A stretch of DNA of 16,011 bases from an uncultured Dorea sp. GTDB lineage: Bacteria; Bacillota_A; Clostridia; Lachnospirales; Lachnospiraceae. The DNA lies in assembly GCA_948468495.1 (NCBI GenBank), contig CAOKJI010000005.1, positions 1-16,011 of the forward strand, read 5' to 3'. The translations under genes and the position numbers were made by a program. Shown here in pieces: positions 1-7,768 of this stretch; the first letter of the stretch is position 1; each line of letters opens with the position of its first letter. A model generated the notes under the pieces. It saw nothing but the letters and a program-made list of their open reading frames with translations. It had not been told where the DNA came from and did no database searches.

Positions 1-350
1 CAAAAACAGAAGACATCATTTTGGATGCAAGTGGGAATGAAATTGTAAAATGTCTGGATGAATTTTATCCTGTCATTCGATTGCATCAGTTATATAACAT
101 TGAGACAGAGATTACCAATATCGAAGACGGTATTTTAATCTGGGTAGAAGCTGCCGACAAGTCTTACTGCCTGTTTGTTGATGAACTGCTTGGAGAACAG
201 CAGGTTGTAGTTAAGCCGCTTCCTTCATTCTTAAGTAACTTCAACATTAAGAATTCAGGTATCAGCGGATGTACGATTCTGGGCGACGGTAATATCAGCC
301 TTATCCTGGATATCAGAAGCATGTATGCAGCATTTTATAATCAATACTAA
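1..350 (+). CDS. cheA: Chemotaxis histidine kinase CheA, C-terminal CheW-like domain (5' end outside window)
   Basis: This is the last ~116 codons of CheA, the kinase that takes signals from chemoreceptors and phosphorylates CheY and CheB. The reading frame is open from base 3, so the gene continues off the left edge; the in-frame TTG at 21 lies inside the domain and is not a real start. What is visible is the regulatory P5 domain, which resembles CheW and docks to CheW and receptors. Its signature near the end, SGCTILGDGNISLILDI, matches the conserved CheA form (GATILGDG..ALILD) and separates it from free CheW proteins. The order cheA-cheW-cheR-cheB, with cheW 27 bases downstream, supports the call. 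The kinase, dimerisation and phosphotransfer domains cannot be seen. Confidence 0.9.
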   Translation, partial: KTEDIILDASGNEIVKCLDEFYPVIRLHQLYNIETEITNIEDGILIWVEAADKSYCLFVDELLGEQQVVVKPLPSFLSNFNIKNSGISGCTILGDGNISLILDIRSMYAAFYNQY

Positions 351-377
351 ATTGTACGAAGAATCGGAGGAAGAATT

Positions 378-857
378 ATGTCAGCAGATACTTTAGAAAA
401 TACAACTGTTCAGGAAGGTTTGGAAGGGGACGCTCCTGTTTCCACAGAACGTTTCCTTACCTTCAGCTCTAATGGACTGAATATCGGAGTTAGCACGAAC
501 TATGTAATTGAGATTATAACGAATCATTCGATTACCATGCTTCCGCTCGCCCCGGACTACGTGAAAGGCATCATCAATCTGCGCGGACAGATAATCCCTA
601 TCATTGATATCCGTCTGCGTATGGGTAAGCCTTCTATTGACTATACAAGCTCAACCTGTATTATTGTTCTGAATATCAACTCTGTTCAGATTGGTATTAT
701 TGTAGATGCGGTACAACAGGTTATGGATATTGATCAGAGCCAGATTTCTCCTGTTCCGGTTGAGAACCAGCAGGAACTTATTAGCGGGATGGTATCATCT
801 GGCGATCGCTCTGTAATCCTCTTCCTGGACTGTGAGCAGCTTGTACAGACATATTAA
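378..857 (+). CDS. cheW: Chemotaxis coupling protein CheW
   Basis: CheW is a small cytoplasmic scaffold that links methyl-accepting chemotaxis receptors to CheA in the polar signalling array. The 159-aa product is close to the family's usual length. After a ~25-residue acidic leader, the whole protein is one CheW fold: FLTFSSNGLNIGVSTNYVIE is the first strand block, YVKGIINLRGQIIPIIDIR (about residues 61-79) is the hallmark receptor/CheA-binding segment, and IGIIVDAVQQVMDI is the later conserved strand. A GGAGGA ribosome site lies about 7 bases before the ATG. The gene sits 27 bases after cheA and 23 bases before cheR, so it is almost certainly part of one operon. A stand-alone CheV is excluded because there is no receiver domain. 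Confidence 0.95.
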   Translation: MSADTLENTTVQEGLEGDAPVSTERFLTFSSNGLNIGVSTNYVIEIITNHSITMLPLAPDYVKGIINLRGQIIPIIDIRLRMGKPSIDYTSSTCIIVLNINSVQIGIIVDAVQQVMDIDQSQISPVPVENQQELISGMVSSGDRSVILFLDCEQLVQTY

Positions 858-880
858 TCACGAAGGAGTCCTATATTACA

Positions 881-1693
881 ATGTTAACAATTAATGACAA
901 AGATTTTGAACGTTTATACAAATTTATACATCAGAATTATGGAATTGACTTATCCAAGAAGCGTCAGCTTATCGTCGGACGTCTTTCCAACACAATTCTC
1001 TCTATGGGATTTGGCTCATTTCAGGAATACGTAGATCACCTGATTAAGAATAGAAAGCCGGAAGATTTGGAGCTGATGTTGAATAAACTCACAACAAATT
1101 ACACGTTTTTTATGCGTGAGGGGGCGCACTTTGAATATTTTACGAATACGATTCTTCCATGGCTTGTAGAGACAAAGAAAGATAAAGTACTTAGTATTTG
1201 GAGCGCCGGCTGTTCTTCGGGAGAAGAACCTTATACGATTTCTATGCTTCTAAAGGAATTTTTCGGAGCAAAGGCGGGTATGTGGGACACAAGGGTACTT
1301 GCGACCGACATTTCGCAGAATGCTCTTCATGCTGCAACCAATGCGGTTTATGATGAAGATTCTTTGAAAGAATTATCGCCTGCATGGAAGAAGAAGTATT
1401 TTACTCCGGCAGGGGAACCTGGAACTTATACGGTAACGCCGGAGATTAAGTCTAACGTTATATTCCGAACCTTTAACCTTATGGACCCAATCAAATTCCG
1501 GTTAAAGTTTGATGTTATTTTCTGTAGAAACGTTATGATTTATTTTGATCAGGCTACAAAGGAAGCCTTAGTCAACCGGTTTTATAATGCAACCAATCCA
1601 GGAGGGTATCTTCTGATTGGCCACTCGGAGAATTTAAGTAAGACGGCAACTCCTTACCAATACCTGATGCCTGCAACTTACCGAAAAGTTTAA
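881..1693 (+). CDS. cheR: Chemotaxis receptor methyltransferase CheR
   Basis: CheR uses S-adenosylmethionine to methylate glutamates on chemoreceptors, the adaptation arm opposed by CheB. The 270-aa length is typical. Residues 1-65 form the helical N-terminal domain (DFERLYKFIHQNYGIDLS). The family signature TTNYTFFMRE is at 71-80, where most members have TTN-T-FFRE. The SAM-binding motif I is WSAGCSSGEEPY at 107-118, followed by the acidic loop VLATDIS at 139-145. FDVIFCRNVMIYFD and GYLLIGHSENL near the C-terminus complete the methyltransferase core. A GGAGTC ribosome site precedes the ATG. It lies between cheW and cheB; a weak hairpin separates it from cheB. Confidence 0.96.
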   Translation: MLTINDKDFERLYKFIHQNYGIDLSKKRQLIVGRLSNTILSMGFGSFQEYVDHLIKNRKPEDLELMLNKLTTNYTFFMREGAHFEYFTNTILPWLVETKKDKVLSIWSAGCSSGEEPYTISMLLKEFFGAKAGMWDTRVLATDISQNALHAATNAVYDEDSLKELSPAWKKKYFTPAGEPGTYTVTPEIKSNVIFRTFNLMDPIKFRLKFDVIFCRNVMIYFDQATKEALVNRFYNATNPGGYLLIGHSENLSKTATPYQYLMPATYRKV

Positions 1694-1697
1694 ACAT

Positions 1698-1737
1698 AAG
1701 CTGCCTCTGAAATAACCGTTTTTCAGAAGCGGCTTTT
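1698..1737 (+). terminator. Weak hairpin with short T-run between cheR and cheB
   Basis: A 15-base arm at 1698-1712 (AAGCTGCCTCTGAAA) faces 1721-1735 (TTTCAGAAGCGGCTT) across an 8-base loop. There is one G-U pair and one mismatch, and four T's end the hairpin. It begins 4 bases after the cheR stop, in the only sizeable gap (73 bases) of the chemotaxis cluster. It could partly terminate transcription or protect the cheR 3' end. The short T-run and imperfect stem make full termination unlikely. Confidence 0.4.
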
Positions 1738-1766
1738 CCGAGTTATAGTATGAAAGGAGTAACCTA

Positions 1767-2852
1767 ATGGCTACAAATATTAAAGTACTTGTTGTCGATG
1801 ACTCTTCTCTTTTTCGACAAATGATTATGGATCACTTAGCGGCCCAGCCTGGTATTGAAGTTGCAGGCTATGCTATCAATGCATATGATGCCAGGAGAAA
1901 GATTCCTTTGTTAAAACCAGACGTACTTACCCTGGATGTAGAGATGCCGGGACTGAATGGAATTGAATTTTTAAAACAATTACTTCCCACGAATCCTATA
2001 CCTGTCGTCCTTGTATCGTCTCTGAATATCAGTGTATTTGATGCACTGAGTGCAGGCGCTGTTGATTTTGTACGCAAGCCTGATATGAGCGCTTCTAATT
2101 CAAAGAGTACATTTTTTGCTTCTCTTGTACCAAAGGTCAGAGCCGCTTCTATGGCGAAGGTAAGGCCTGCCAGACAACCGTTAGGAACTGCTCCGGCTGG
2201 AAATGTTTCAGGACATATGCAGTCTCAGTCTCAGGTTTCTGCAAAGCCTATGCCATTTCCGCCTCTTTCGCGGAATGTTCTTGACTCTACGATTATCGGA
2301 TTAGGAGCTTCTACTGGCGGAACCGAGGCGACGCTTGCCGTTCTGCAGAAATTACCCGCTAATATTCCGGGTATTGTGATTACCCAGCATATGCCGGAAG
2401 GTTTTACCGCTATGTATGCGCAGCGTCTGAATCGTATCTGCAGCATGGAGGTCAGAGAGGCTAAGAATGGTGACGTTATTCATCCTGGACTCGCCCTGAT
2501 TGCACCGGGCGGCAAACAGATGGAAGTTGTACGTTCCGGACGCAATTATATGGTACAATGTCATCCTGGCGCGAAGGTAAGCGGACACTGTCCGTCTGTG
2601 GATGTACTTTTCAATTCCATAGCCAAGAATGTAGCTATTAATAAGGTGGGTATTATCATGACCGGTATGGGACGGGACGGAGCGGACGGACTTCTGAAGA
2701 TGCGCCAGAGCGGCGCTTTTACCATCGGACAGGATAAGGAATCCTGTGTCGTATATGGTATGCCGATGGTCGCTTATAATATTGGAGCAGTTTGTACTCA
2801 GGCTTCCTGTGATAATATACCGTCAGTACTATTGAATCATTTAAAAAAATAG
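1767..2852 (+). CDS. cheB: Chemotaxis response regulator and receptor methylesterase/deamidase CheB
   Basis: CheB removes methyl groups from chemoreceptor glutamates, and can deamidate glutamines, when its receiver domain is phosphorylated by CheA. The 361-aa product has both standard domains. Residues 5-125 are a receiver with the acidic pair D11-D12, phosphoacceptor D57 (LTLDVEMPG), S84-S85 and K104. A flexible Ser/Pro/Gln-rich linker covers about 126-172. Residues 175-361 are the esterase with a complete triad: S182 in GASTGG, H208 in TQHMPEG and D304 in GMGRDGADG. An AAAGGAG site lies about 8 bases before the ATG. It is the last gene of the chemotaxis run and is followed by a strong terminator. 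Confidence 0.97.
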   Translation: MATNIKVLVVDDSSLFRQMIMDHLAAQPGIEVAGYAINAYDARRKIPLLKPDVLTLDVEMPGLNGIEFLKQLLPTNPIPVVLVSSLNISVFDALSAGAVDFVRKPDMSASNSKSTFFASLVPKVRAASMAKVRPARQPLGTAPAGNVSGHMQSQSQVSAKPMPFPPLSRNVLDSTIIGLGASTGGTEATLAVLQKLPANIPGIVITQHMPEGFTAMYAQRLNRICSMEVREAKNGDVIHPGLALIAPGGKQMEVVRSGRNYMVQCHPGAKVSGHCPSVDVLFNSIAKNVAINKVGIIMTGMGRDGADGLLKMRQSGAFTIGQDKESCVVYGMPMVAYNIGAVCTQASCDNIPSVLLNHLKK

Positions 2853-2874
2853 TAAGTATGCTTTACTATCGTAG

Positions 2875-2906
2875 AAAAAGAATCCTGTTAAGCGGGATTC
2901 TTTTTT
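2875..2906 (+). terminator. Intrinsic terminator after cheB
   Basis: GAATCCTG (2880-2887) pairs with CGGGATTC (2893-2900) around a 5-base loop with one G-U pair. The stem is extended by a run of A's before it and T's after it, with six T's at 2901-2906. This is a strong rho-independent terminator and separates the chemotaxis operon from the flgM operon. Confidence 0.88.
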
Positions 2907-2916
2907 ACATTTTTTG

Positions 2917-2943
2917 TTATGATTCCGAAAGTTATGCCGATAA
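2917..2943 (+). promoter_or_regulatory. Candidate sigma-28 (SigD/FliA) promoter for flgM operon
   Basis: GCCGATAA at 2936-2943 is a near-perfect match to the sigma-28 -10 element (GCCGATAT/GCCGATAA), which is distinctive among bacterial promoters. The -35 region reads TTATGA from 2917, a poor match to the usual TAAA at about 15 bases spacing. It lies just after the cheB terminator and 89 bases before the flgM start, where a late flagellar promoter is expected. A related TTATGA...GTCGATAT arrangement precedes the gene starting at 9179 on the other strand. Confidence 0.65.
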
Positions 2944-3032
2944 TTATAGTATAACAGGTAAAAGTAAGCTTATATAATTATTTAATTTATTCATTAATAT
3001 GGCTTACAATAAGTGAAAGCAAGGAGTCCAGT

Positions 3033-3332
3033 ATGAAGATAACTACTAATAACATGATCAAAAATTATCCTGATTTACGTATTCATACAAAAGAAAATTC
3101 AACTCCTCCTGCAGTTACAAATGACGGACATAGTTTTGATGCCATAATCATCAAATCAAATCCAAGACAGATAGAGGAACATACTTTTGCGAAGTCTGTT
3201 TCCCGTCAGTTATCCTCAGAAGTGAATGCAACTGCATCCGCTGAGAAGATTGAGCGGCTGCAAAATCAAATTTCGGAGCATACTTATCAGGTCGACGCCT
3301 ATGCGATTGCATCCAGAATGCTGTTAATATAG
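3033..3332 (+). CDS. flgM: Anti-sigma-28 factor FlgM
   Basis: FlgM binds the flagellar sigma factor (SigD/FliA) and holds it inactive until the hook-basal body is finished. The 99-aa size is normal. The N-terminal ~45 residues look disordered, as in the family. The C-terminal half carries the sigma-binding pattern: IIIKSNPRQIEEHTFAKSV, then SAEKIERLQNQI and the terminal HTYQVDAYAIASRMLL, which matches the FlgM ending (G-Y-VD...IA..L). An AAGGAG site precedes the ATG. It is the first gene after a terminator and a sigma-28-like -10 element, so the operon would be repressed by its own first product. Primary sequence is divergent, but position before flgN-flgK-flgL makes the call firm. Confidence 0.87.
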   Translation: MKITTNNMIKNYPDLRIHTKENSTPPAVTNDGHSFDAIIIKSNPRQIEEHTFAKSVSRQLSSEVNATASAEKIERLQNQISEHTYQVDAYAIASRMLLI

Positions 3333-3347
3333 GAGGACGCAGAAAGT

Positions 3348-3818
3348 ATGGGTGAATTTTCAAATTATATAAAGATTATAGAAGAATTCATTGATTTTTT
3401 TGATAGTCTGATACCGATAGAGCAGGAGAAGTTAGATGCTGCAATTAAGAACAGAGTTTCCTTTGTGGAAGAATGCATGCACAAAGAGCAGGCTGCAGTT
3501 CTGCGTCTCCGGGGATTGGAGCAGAAAAGGGAAAAGGAACAGGAATCTCTTGGCATGAAGGACTATACATTCCGCCAGATTTTAGAGAAGGTTCCGGAAG
3601 ATATCTATTCTGTTCTCAAGCCTTTATTTGATCGGATGTCAGAACAGGTTACCCAGTTCCAATCAATCAGTGACAGTGCAAAGGACATGATTGAAGTTAA
3701 TCTTCATCTAATTCAATCTTCCCTTGCCGAGAAAACTCCCGGCAGGGAGACTTATTCTGCGTCAGGCAAAAAAAGTGATAGTGATCAGCCGAACCACTTT
3801 ACGAGCCGTTCAGTTTAA
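3348..3818 (+). CDS. flgN: Flagellar export chaperone FlgN (YvyG-like)
   Basis: FlgN binds the hook-filament junction proteins FlgK and FlgL in the cytoplasm and delivers them to the flagellar type III export gate. The 156-aa product is the usual size and mostly helical. It contains long amphipathic helices (about residues 4-62 and 75-128) with the family's spacing of heptad hydrophobics, including LDAAIKNRVSFVEECMHKEQ and LKPLFDRMSEQVTQF. The last ~25 residues are polar and likely disordered, the region that in FlgN contacts substrates. Its AGGAGG site overlaps the flgM stop codon, showing tight coupling. Assignment rests on length, helical character and position directly before flgK. Confidence 0.85.
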   Translation: MGEFSNYIKIIEEFIDFFDSLIPIEQEKLDAAIKNRVSFVEECMHKEQAAVLRLRGLEQKREKEQESLGMKDYTFRQILEKVPEDIYSVLKPLFDRMSEQVTQFQSISDSAKDMIEVNLHLIQSSLAEKTPGRETYSASGKKSDSDQPNHFTSRSV

Positions 3819-3838
3819 TTAATCAGGAGGAGATAGAT

Positions 3839-5527
3839 ATGATACGTTCTACATTTGCCGGTTTTACTACCGCACAGCTTGCAATGGCTACCAGCCAGCG
3901 TGCGCTTGATGTTACCGGTCAGAATATTGCGAATATTAATACGCCGGGCTACACCAGACAACGTCTGGATATCGCCAGCCTGAATACGCAAAAAGGCGAT
4001 TTTTATAATTCTAATTCTACAATCAAGGTTGGTTACGGAGTGGAGATGACAGGTGTTTCCCAGCTTCGTGACCCATTTCTTGACGCTCAGTATCGTTCTC
4101 AGATTAGTAAATTGGGAACTACCGACGCACATGCGGCAGGGTATGAACAGCTTGCCACCATATTTGATGAAGCCACCATGGACGGCGTAAGGGCTGCGTT
4201 TATTTCACTCTCCAGTTCTATGAGTACTCTTTCTACACAGGCTGGTAATAAGGAACATGATACAGCAGTTCGTTCTAATATGCAGGTTCTTCTGAATCTC
4301 TTCCGGGAGAATTCTATTCGTCTTCAGGATATCAGAGAAGACATGCTGGTAGGATTCGAGTCTACCGATATCAAAGATTTGAACGGGCTTTTGGAGAATA
4401 TTGCCCAGCTGAATACCAGCATCAAGAACAGTCAGATACTTGGTAATCCTGCTCTTGAGCTTCAGGATCAGAGAAATGCTCTGTTAGATGAACTTGGAAG
4501 TTATCTTCCGATTACAGCCAAGTATACCGACCAGACCATTGGACCAGGTCAGACTGTTGAGGTCCTGAATGTTAACTTTACAGATGGAGAAGGTCAGGTA
4601 CATTCGCTGGTTTCCGACGGGCGCTTTGGATTTTTTGATACAGATATTAATAGTCAGCCAGTTTCACTGACGCTTACAACAGCTAACAGTATAACCAAAG
4701 TGATTGCTGGTAATGTGAAAGATAGTACCGGTAAGGAGCAATACGTTGATTTGTTAGGTTCCGGTACTATAAAAGGAACTTTGGATTTTCTGAACAAATC
4801 CGGCGATTTTGACGGCAGTGACTTTAAAGGTCTTGGCTATTATGAGAAAGCTTTGGATGCTCTGGTAAAGAAATTTGCTGAGGAATTTAATAACGCTAAT
4901 AAAGCCGTTGTGACAAAGAATCCTGACGGTACGGCAATTGAAGGCGAATTAATTTTGGACGCAGACGGTAAGCCCCAGCTTGACCCGGCGGATAACAACA
5001 AATATCAAGTCGATACTACCAAACCTCTTCAAACAGTATATGTGGACCGTCCGCTATTTGAAAAGAGAGATCCTTCCAGAGATTTCGCTGCCGATAATAT
5101 CAAGGTTTCAGAAGGCTGGCTCAATGGTGATTACGGCATTACCATATCCAATAAAATTATTAACGGCGATACGGGTTCTACTGCCGATGAGAATATTATG
5201 AATATGGTTAAGCTGTTGGATAAGAGTCTTGATTTTGAATCAAATGGTATTAAATTTTACACTGGAAGCTTCCATGACTGCTTCGCTAACATTGAAAATA
5301 CACTGGGAATTGACGCTAAGTCAGCCAATACTCTTCTGGAAAATCAGATTTCTGTATTAAATCAGACGTCAAATTCCAGAGACGGCGTTTCCGGGGTACA
5401 GCTTGATGAAGAAGGTATGAATCTGCTTCATTATAACCAATCATATAACGCGGCGGCAAGATTGATGACAACTCTTGACGAGGCGCTTGATAAATTAATT
5501 AATGGAACCGGCGTAGTCGGAAGGTAA
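3839..5527 (+). CDS. flgK: Flagellar hook-associated protein 1 FlgK
   Basis: FlgK forms the first ring of the hook-filament junction outside the cell, exported by the flagellar type III system without a Sec signal. The 562-aa product has the conserved N-terminal flagellar rod/hook block, including ATSQRALDVTGQNIANINTP and GYTRQR within residues 17-43. It also has the matching C-terminal coiled segment (LLHYNQSYNAAARLMTTLDE, about 525-545) that packs against the N-terminus in D0/D1. The middle ~350 residues are variable beta-rich surface domains. A strong AGGAGGAG site precedes the ATG; flgL follows after 13 bases. The length lies in the normal range and no break is visible. Confidence 0.96.
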   Translation: MIRSTFAGFTTAQLAMATSQRALDVTGQNIANINTPGYTRQRLDIASLNTQKGDFYNSNSTIKVGYGVEMTGVSQLRDPFLDAQYRSQISKLGTTDAHAAGYEQLATIFDEATMDGVRAAFISLSSSMSTLSTQAGNKEHDTAVRSNMQVLLNLFRENSIRLQDIREDMLVGFESTDIKDLNGLLENIAQLNTSIKNSQILGNPALELQDQRNALLDELGSYLPITAKYTDQTIGPGQTVEVLNVNFTDGEGQVHSLVSDGRFGFFDTDINSQPVSLTLTTANSITKVIAGNVKDSTGKEQYVDLLGSGTIKGTLDFLNKSGDFDGSDFKGLGYYEKALDALVKKFAEEFNNANKAVVTKNPDGTAIEGELILDADGKPQLDPADNNKYQVDTTKPLQTVYVDRPLFEKRDPSRDFAADNIKVSEGWLNGDYGITISNKIINGDTGSTADENIMNMVKLLDKSLDFESNGIKFYTGSFHDCFANIENTLGIDAKSANTLLENQISVLNQTSNSRDGVSGVQLDEEGMNLLHYNQSYNAAARLMTTLDEALDKLINGTGVVGR

Positions 5528-5540
5528 CAGGAGGTCTGAT

Positions 5541-6596
5541 ATGAGAATAACTACAAATGCAATTTTAAGAAATTATAAATCCAATCTGGGAACATCTATG
5601 AAGAATTTGGATACTGCAAGAACCAGAGTTATGACGCATAGAAAATACAATTCTACGGCAGAAGATCCGTCAAGTGCTCTGCGTGCAGCTGTATTAGAGC
5701 GCAGATATGTCAAGAATGAAGATTATCTGAATTTGGTAAAGGATGTTCAGTCATTTCAGGATGCTCAGGAAGATGCAGCCATGCAGATTGAAACACTTGC
5801 TAAATCGCTCAGCAAGCGTTATGGACTGGAAGCTCTTAATGGTACCAATGGTTCATTAGAAACCAGAGAGACTTACGCCGATGCATGGCGGGGTGCACAG
5901 CAAAGTTTGCTTCTGAGTCTGAACGCCAGCTATGAAGGCAAGTATGTATTTGCGGGAAGTAATGGAAAGGAAGCGCCGTTTAAACTTCAGGATGAACTTA
6001 TCGATCCGGCTGATCCGACAAAAGGAACCAAACAGGTATTAAGATATCGCGGCGTTGATGTTACGAATGGTGATCCTCAAGTTTTGGAAGAATTGTCCAA
6101 AGATACCCTCTTTGTTGATTTGGGCTTCGGCCTTAATGTTAATGCTTCAAATGGTGATCCGAATAATGTAGAGATTGATGCATCCAGCGCTTTTAACACC
6201 AGTTTGCCGGGTATCAATCTTGCGGGATTTGGAATTGATGCTGAAACTGGTTTGACAAAGAATATGGTTCTTCTTTGCGGCGAGATTGCAGATGTTCTGG
6301 AGGCAGAGGATTTCGACAGGGATAAATATACAGAACTATTAAAACAATTTGATGCAGGCCGTAATAACGTACTTGAGAAAGTAACAATCCTTGGTACGCA
6401 GACAGAATTCTTAACAACAACCAAAGACAGACTGGAGACGGGTAGTATCAGTTTGTCCACTCAGATTGACAATGTTGTTAATATTGATATGGCTGAAGCT
6501 ATTATGAATTTTTCATGGGCCCAATATGCATATAACGCTGCATTGAAGGTTGGCAATAATATTCTGACACCTTCTTTTATTGATTTTATGCAGTAA
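5541..6596 (+). CDS. flgL: Flagellar hook-associated protein 3 FlgL
   Basis: FlgL is the second junction protein, joining the FlgK ring to the flagellin filament. The 351-aa product is flagellin-like at both ends: MRITTNAILRNYKSNLGTSM at the start and MNFSWAQYAYNAALKVGNNI near the end (about 323-342), which form the D0 coiled coil. Residues 36-150 include a flagellin-type D1 region with the YEGKYVFAGSNGKEAPF turn characteristic of FlgL (GxYxFxG). The middle region is variable. An AGGAGG site precedes the ATG and the gene immediately follows flgK. A filament flagellin is less likely because of the GKYVFAGS motif, the gene order and the modest length. Confidence 0.95.
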   Translation: MRITTNAILRNYKSNLGTSMKNLDTARTRVMTHRKYNSTAEDPSSALRAAVLERRYVKNEDYLNLVKDVQSFQDAQEDAAMQIETLAKSLSKRYGLEALNGTNGSLETRETYADAWRGAQQSLLLSLNASYEGKYVFAGSNGKEAPFKLQDELIDPADPTKGTKQVLRYRGVDVTNGDPQVLEELSKDTLFVDLGFGLNVNASNGDPNNVEIDASSAFNTSLPGINLAGFGIDAETGLTKNMVLLCGEIADVLEAEDFDRDKYTELLKQFDAGRNNVLEKVTILGTQTEFLTTTKDRLETGSISLSTQIDNVVNIDMAEAIMNFSWAQYAYNAALKVGNNILTPSFIDFMQ

Positions 6597-6630
6597 GATA
6601 TTTAATAAAAAAGAAAGGAGGTAACCATTT

Positions 6631-7230
6631 ATGAATCAACTTATTAAAATTACAACAGTTCCTATTCAATATGAATTGAAGATTAATAACGCCCGTTTTG
6701 AACGCAGAAACGCTCAGGCCGAACTTGAAATCAGCAGAAACAAAGGCGGATTATCCATAAAAAGCCGTCCTGTTAAACTGAATCTGGATTCTTCAGCAGC
6801 AAGGAGTTCTGTTAGCCCAACCCCTACTCAGTCTGTTTCACAGACTGCACAGAAGGGAATTGAGGCCGCTTATAGCGCTACTGCACAACTAGCTCAGGAA
6901 GGACAGCTCTTACTTAAGGCAGATATCGGTGAAGACGTTATTGGACGGATTATGCAGCAGCGCACTGCCGCGCCTACGGGAGAGTTTCAACTTGGATTTA
7001 CCCCGTCTGCGCCAGTAGACATCAATTATCAGGCTTCAGATTTGACAATTAATTATGAGATGGATAAATTAAATTTCGATTTGAAAATCTTAAATGGAAA
7101 TTATGAATTTATTCCTGGTGATATAGAGATGTCGATTACACAGCAACCTGATGTTTTAATTGAATATGTAGGTGGACCAATTTATGTACCGCCAAGCGCT
7201 GATCCAAACTACGTTGACGTAAGGGCTTAA
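6631..7230 (+). CDS. DUF6470 family protein (YviE-like), flagellar operon
   Basis: The 199-aa product occupies the position of B. subtilis yviE between flgL and fliW and resembles that family (DUF6470). Its biochemical role is not established. There is no signal peptide or membrane segment. Residues 1-55 (LIKITTVPIQYELKINNARF) and 130-180 are predicted beta-rich, separated by an Ala/Gln/Ser-rich helical stretch (about 65-110). The N-terminus repeats the pattern of amphipathic strands rich in I/L and N typical of these proteins. An exceptionally strong AAAGGAGGT site precedes the ATG. A terminator hairpin overlaps its stop codon. Family name is inferred from context and sequence look; function left open. 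Confidence 0.78.
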   Translation: MNQLIKITTVPIQYELKINNARFERRNAQAELEISRNKGGLSIKSRPVKLNLDSSAARSSVSPTPTQSVSQTAQKGIEAAYSATAQLAQEGQLLLKADIGEDVIGRIMQQRTAAPTGEFQLGFTPSAPVDINYQASDLTINYEMDKLNFDLKILNGNYEFIPGDIEMSITQQPDVLIEYVGGPIYVPPSADPNYVDVRA

Positions 7231-7249
7231 AACAAAGCCCTTACTTTTT
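7219..7249 (+). terminator. Intrinsic terminator overlapping the DUF6470 stop codon
   Basis: GTAAGGGCTT (7219-7228) pairs perfectly with AAGCCCTTAC (7235-7244) around the loop AAAACA, followed by five T's. The 5' arm includes the last codons of the upstream gene and the first base of its TAA. It should reduce read-through from the flgM-flgN-flgK-flgL-DUF6470 genes into fliW-csrA. Translation up to the stop codon would cover the 5' arm, so termination could depend on translation. Confidence 0.8.
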
Positions 7250-7264
7250 ATTACGAAGTATCTA

Positions 7265-7291
7265 GCAAAACGCGCCAGTAACGCGTTTTGT
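7265..7291 (+). promoter_or_regulatory. Second perfect hairpin in the fliW leader
   Basis: CAAAACGCG (7266-7274) pairs perfectly with CGCGTTTTG (7282-7290) around the 7-base loop CCAGTAA, with an extra G-U pair outside. It ends 10 bases before the fliW Shine-Dalgarno and has no proper T-run after it. It may stabilise the processed fliW-csrA RNA, aid the upstream terminator, or act as a regulatory element. The GC-rich stem stands out from its A+T-rich surroundings. Confidence 0.6.
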
Positions 7292-7315
7292 CGGATTTTC
7301 AGGAGGTATAATATA

Positions 7316-7768
7316 TTGAATATCAATGCAAAATACTTTGGTGAAATATCTTATGAAAAACAAGACGCCATACAGATTATTAATGGATTATTTGGTTTTG
7401 AGTCCTATACCGACTATCTTCCTCTGTCTTTTCATGATGAAAACGACTCAATGATTTCTCTGCAAAGCCTGGAAGATGAGACGCTTTCTTTTATCCTTAT
7501 GAATCCATTTATGATATATCCTGATTACAATCCAAAGCTGTCTAAGCAGGATTTGGAGGAGCTTGAAGCCGATTCCCCGGACGATATTTCTTTTTACGTT
7601 ATCAGCGTTATCAGAGAGCCTTCTAATCAGTCAACAGTGAATTTGAGAGCCCCTTTGGCCGTAAATGCATTGAATCGAAAAGCAAAACAGGTTATGTTAG
7701 AACAACCGGAATACACGTTCCGTCATACTCTCGGTAATGTGGCTCAGAAGGAGGGAGACTTATGCTAA
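7316..7768 (+). CDS. fliW: Flagellar assembly factor FliW (CsrA antagonist)
   Basis: FliW binds flagellin or CsrA. When flagellin is exported, free FliW sequesters CsrA and relieves its repression of flagellin translation. The 150-aa product is the normal size. Family hallmarks are the early segment IIGGLFGFE-like INGLFGFESYTDYLPL (about residues 23-38), the central LSFILMNPF..YPDY (about 56-70) and NLRAPLAVNALNRKAKQVML near the C-terminus, which matches the N-L-APi-iN...r-g-Qvil pattern. The start is TTG at 7316, supported by AGGAGG at 7301-7306 and because the product begins as FliW does. Its end overlaps csrA by 7 bases, indicating translational coupling of the two partners. Confidence 0.95.
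   Translation: MNINAKYFGEISYEKQDAIQIINGLFGFESYTDYLPLSFHDENDSMISLQSLEDETLSFILMNPFMIYPDYNPKLSKQDLEELEADSPDDISFYVISVIREPSNQSTVNLRAPLAVNALNRKAKQVMLEQPEYTFRHTLGNVAQKEGDLC

Noticed and set aside
2973..2978. TATAAT upstream of flgM as a housekeeping promoter
   Set aside because: No acceptable -35 element lies 16-18 bases upstream, whereas the sigma-28-like -10 is distinctive. A secondary promoter remains possible.
3720..3748. Hairpin near the 3' end of flgN (CCTTGCCG with CGGCAGGG)
   Set aside because: It lies in coding sequence, has a bulge and lacks a T-run, so it is not supported as a terminator.
6077..6460. 127-codon - strand frame inside flgL
   Set aside because: It lies wholly antisense to a well-conserved gene and has no recognisable domain or start signal.
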